From NCBI GenBank assembly GCA_036521995.1, contig DATDGR010000147.1:1-25930 (forward strand): DNA of 25,930 nt, in the 5' to 3' direction. A program made the position numbers and the translations under genes. Below are positions 23,636 through 25,930 of this stretch, in pieces (position 1 is the first letter of the stretch; the number at the start of each line of letters is the position of its first letter). Source of the stretch: Gp13-AA77 sp036521995. GTDB taxonomy: Bacteria > Acidobacteriota > Terriglobia > UBA7540. The notes under the pieces were generated by a model. The model was given only the letters and a program-made list of their open reading frames with translations. It made no database searches and was not told where the DNA came from.

Positions 23636-25036
23636 ATGAAAACGACATGCCCTCCCGCCCGAATTCTCATCGCTGACGACCAGCGTGACGTGCTCGATTC
23701 GCTTCGTCTGCTGCTGAAGGGAGAGGGCTACCAGGTGGAGACCGCCGCCTCACCGGCCGAGGTCCTGAGCGCCGTCCGGAAGACGGACTTCGACTGTCTG
23801 CTGATGGATCTGAATTACGCTCGCGATACCACCTCGGGCGAGGAAGGACTTGATCTGCTCCACCGCCTGCAGACCCTCGACAGCTCGCTCCCGGTGGTGG
23901 TGATGACGGCCTGGGGCACCGTGGAAGTAGCCGTCGAGGCCATGCGGCGTGGCGCGCGCGACTTTATTCTGAAGCCTTGGGACAACGCACGCCTGATCGC
24001 TATTCTGGGCACTCAAGTCGAGCTCAGCCGTGCGCTCCGGCGGGGACAACGCCTGGAAGCTGAGAACCAGCTGCTGCGCGGAAGCCATCTCCCCACGCTC
24101 ATTGCCCAGTCCTCCGCCATGCGCCCGGTGCTGGAGCGCATTTCGCGCGTAGGACCGTCGGAAGCGAACGTGCTGATCACCGGTGAGCACGGTACGGGCA
24201 AAGAGGTTGTGGCCCAAACCCTGCACGGGCTTTCGGCACGCGCTCCAAAGGCGTTGGTAGCCGTGAATGTGGGCGGGCTTTCGGAGCATCTCTTTGAGAG
24301 CGAACTCTTCGGCCACGTCAAGGGAGCCTTCACCGACGCCCGCACGGACCGCGTAGGCCGCTTTGAGTTGGCGGATGGCGGCACTCTGTTCCTCGACGAG
24401 ATCGGCAACCTGCCCCTAACTCAACAAGCCAAGCTGCTGAGGGTTCTGGAGACGGGCGAGTTTGAACGGGTGGGCTCTTCAAAGACGCGCCGGGCCGACA
24501 CCCGCATCCTCTCCGCCACCAACGCCGGGTTGAAGCAACTGGTGGCGTCGGGCCGCTTCCGGGAGGACCTCTTCTTCCGGCTGAACACGGTTGAAATCCA
24601 CCTGCCGGCTCTGCGCGAGCGCAGGGAGGACATTCCGGTGCTCGCCTCGCATTTTCTGGCCGAGCATTCGAAGCGTTATCGCAAACAGGTTTCGGGATTT
24701 AATGAAGCCGCCCTCAAAGCGCTGATGACTCATCCGTGGCCGGGGAATGTCCGGGAGCTCGACCACGCTGTGGAGCGAGCCGTGCTCATGGCCAATGGCA
24801 GCCTGATTGCCGCCTCCGAGCTCGGCCTTGAGGCACCGGCCGGCACCAGCGCGCGCCTTGAAGACATGAGTCTCGAAGAAGTGGAACGATTCCTCATTCA
24901 GAAAGCGCTGGGACGATTTGAAGGCAACGTCAGCCAGGCGGCGGCTGCGCTCGGCCTGAGCCGGGGAGCCCTTTACCGGCGTCTGGAGCGCTACGGACTC
25001 GACCACGGCGAAGAGGCGCTGGGAGCTGAAGACTGA
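23636..25036 (+). CDS. NtrC-family sigma-54-dependent response regulator
   Basis: This 466-residue protein has the three NtrC modules. The receiver (about 8-128) has D14/D15, phospho-acceptor D58, T91 and K113. The sigma-54 AAA+ domain (about 150-385) has Walker A GEHGTGKE (183-190; usually GESGTGKE), the sigma-contact loop GAFTDA (230-235; usually GAFTGA), Walker B LFLDE (251-255) and the segment GRFREDLFFRLN with its arginines. A Fis-type HTH (about 420-462) contains VSQAAAALGLSRGALYRRLERYGL-like spacing. It should bind a palindromic enhancer and open sigma-54 promoters such as that at 679-694. The receiver is about 60% identical to that of the phosphatase regulator at 5028 and shares its longer D58 loop. 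The ribosome site before ATG 23636 is weak. The likely kinase is next door. Confidence 0.95.
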   Translation: MKTTCPPARILIADDQRDVLDSLRLLLKGEGYQVETAASPAEVLSAVRKTDFDCLLMDLNYARDTTSGEEGLDLLHRLQTLDSSLPVVVMTAWGTVEVAVEAMRRGARDFILKPWDNARLIAILGTQVELSRALRRGQRLEAENQLLRGSHLPTLIAQSSAMRPVLERISRVGPSEANVLITGEHGTGKEVVAQTLHGLSARAPKALVAVNVGGLSEHLFESELFGHVKGAFTDARTDRVGRFELADGGTLFLDEIGNLPLTQQAKLLRVLETGEFERVGSSKTRRADTRILSATNAGLKQLVASGRFREDLFFRLNTVEIHLPALRERREDIPVLASHFLAEHSKRYRKQVSGFNEAALKALMTHPWPGNVRELDHAVERAVLMANGSLIAASELGLEAPAGTSARLEDMSLEEVERFLIQKALGRFEGNVSQAAAALGLSRGALYRRLERYGLDHGEEALGAED

Positions 25037-25144
25037 ACCTCTTTCGGGCTGGGTTGCCGCGCCCAACAATCTTTCAGCAACCTGCTAACTGGCCTCACCC
25101 GTAGCCATTGGATTCCTTCGACGGTGTTCCTACAGGCTCCTCCT

Positions 25145-25930
25145 ATGCCGATCGATCGCAGGGCCGACAGCTACGATCCCCTCCGCAGTTCCGGACCGCC
25201 TTTCCGAGTGGATCTGAAACTGCACCGAAGGGTGGGCTTTGAGAACCACATCCTTCTGCTCGCTCTGGCGGGGGGCGCGCCGGCGCTGGCTCTCGCGGTC
25301 GGCCTGCTCGTCAAGGAACACTATTCGACACAGACGGTGTGGACTCTCGGCGTGCTGGTGGGGCTCATCTGGCTCGGCTTCGCCTTCAGTGTCCGCAACC
25401 ACGTGGTGATTCCGCTGCAAACCCTCTCCAACGTGCTGTCGGCCTTGCGCGAAGGCGACTATTCTCTCCGCGCCCGGGGCTCCCGCCGCGAAGATTCCCT
25501 CGGCGAACTGGTGCTGGAGGCCAATGCCTTGGGCGAGACACTGCGCAGCCAAAGGCTCGGAGCGCTCGAAGCCACGGCCCTGCTGCGCAAGGTGATGGAA
25601 GAAATTGACGTGGCGGTCTTCACTTTCGATGGTGAAGGGCGGCTGCGGCTGCTCAATCGCGCCGGTGAGCGGCTGATCGCTCAGCCGGCCGAGCGCGTGC
25701 TGGGGGCCACCGCAGCCGAACTCGGTCTTACCGATTGCCTCGAGGCTCCCGCGCCGAGCATTCTTTCCATGACGTTTCCGGGCGGCGGCAGCGGCGCCAC
25801 GCGCTGGGGTGTTCATCGCAGCGCCTTTCGTGAGGGCGGCCGGCCCAACCGGCTACTGGTGCTTTCCGACATGAGCCGACCTCTGCGTGAGGAGGAACTC
25901 CAGGCCTGGCAGCGCCTGGTGCGTGTGATT
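25145..25930 (+). CDS. Sensor histidine kinase, NtrY-like layout (partial, cut by window end)
   Basis: The frame is open from ATG 25145 to the window edge (262 codons seen). After a basic N-terminus, two membrane helices (about 36-56 and 64-84) flank a loop of only about seven residues, so there is almost no periplasmic sensor domain. A HAMP-like segment follows (about 85-140, with PLQTLSNVLSALREGDYSLR), then a PAS-like domain (about 155-225, with VFTFDGEGRLRLLNRAGERL). The last residues, EEELQAWQRLVRVI, resemble the helix that in NtrY-like kinases leads straight into the phospho-accepting H-box; that His and the ATPase domain lie beyond the window. There is no good ribosome site, and an in-frame GTG at 25124 is an alternative start. 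It lies 108 bases after the activator, its probable partner. Confidence 0.8.
   Translation, partial: MPIDRRADSYDPLRSSGPPFRVDLKLHRRVGFENHILLLALAGGAPALALAVGLLVKEHYSTQTVWTLGVLVGLIWLGFAFSVRNHVVIPLQTLSNVLSALREGDYSLRARGSRREDSLGELVLEANALGETLRSQRLGALEATALLRKVMEEIDVAVFTFDGEGRLRLLNRAGERLIAQPAERVLGATAAELGLTDCLEAPAPSILSMTFPGGGSGATRWGVHRSAFREGGRPNRLLVLSDMSRPLREEELQAWQRLVRVI

Overview
The window looks like a GC-rich chromosomal segment from a member of the Acidobacteriota. The main reason is seven consecutive copies (six complete paralogues plus a seventh after a repeat-rich gap) of the ~800-residue ADOP permease (acidobacterial duplicated orphan permease), a family that forms large paralogous sets almost only in that phylum. 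All credible genes are on the + strand, and the minus-strand ORFs are shadows of them. Names rest on motifs read by eye, since no database search was possible.

Layout. Positions 1-720 hold no convincing gene but do hold regulatory DNA: a lac-operator-like palindrome (459-477), a perfect TGTCCGA-TT-TCGGACA palindrome (568-583) placed like an enhancer for an NtrC-type activator, and a near-consensus sigma-54 -24/-12 promoter (679-694). Next come a MacA/HlyD-type periplasmic adaptor (721-1974), a small protein with a recombinase-like helical domain (2063-2509), ADOP1 (2535-4970), a receiver + SpoIIE/PP2C phosphatase response regulator (5028-6191), ADOP2 (6225-8678), ADOP3 (8721-11165), ADOP4 (11272-13695), a MacB/LolD-type ATPase (13842-14564), ADOP5 (14610-17102), a second and variant ATPase (17236-17895) and ADOP6 (17954-20485). 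A ~560-bp gap follows, carrying two 175-bp tandem repeats. Then come ADOP7 (21049-23508), a heptamer-repeat long hairpin, an NtrC-family sigma-54 activator (23636-25036), and a sensor histidine kinase of NtrY-like layout (from 25145) cut by the window end.

How the genes may work together. The adaptor, the two ATPases and the ADOPs have the parts of a MacAB/Lol-type mechanotransmission exporter, with ATPase and permease on separate chains. No outer-membrane TolC-like channel is seen. The histidine kinase could phosphorylate two receivers with unusually similar sequences (~60% identical): one output is sigma-54 activation, the other a PP2C phosphatase that could drive an anti-sigma-factor partner switch. 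The sigma-54 promoter at the left end and the sigma-54 activator at the right end suggest a self-contained, envelope-linked regulatory and export island. That link is an inference. The most notable points are the circuit itself, ATPases sitting beside ADOPs (a family defined as orphan), the lengthened receiver loop, the His substitution in the second ATPase's D-loop, and the two unexplained intergenic repeat structures.
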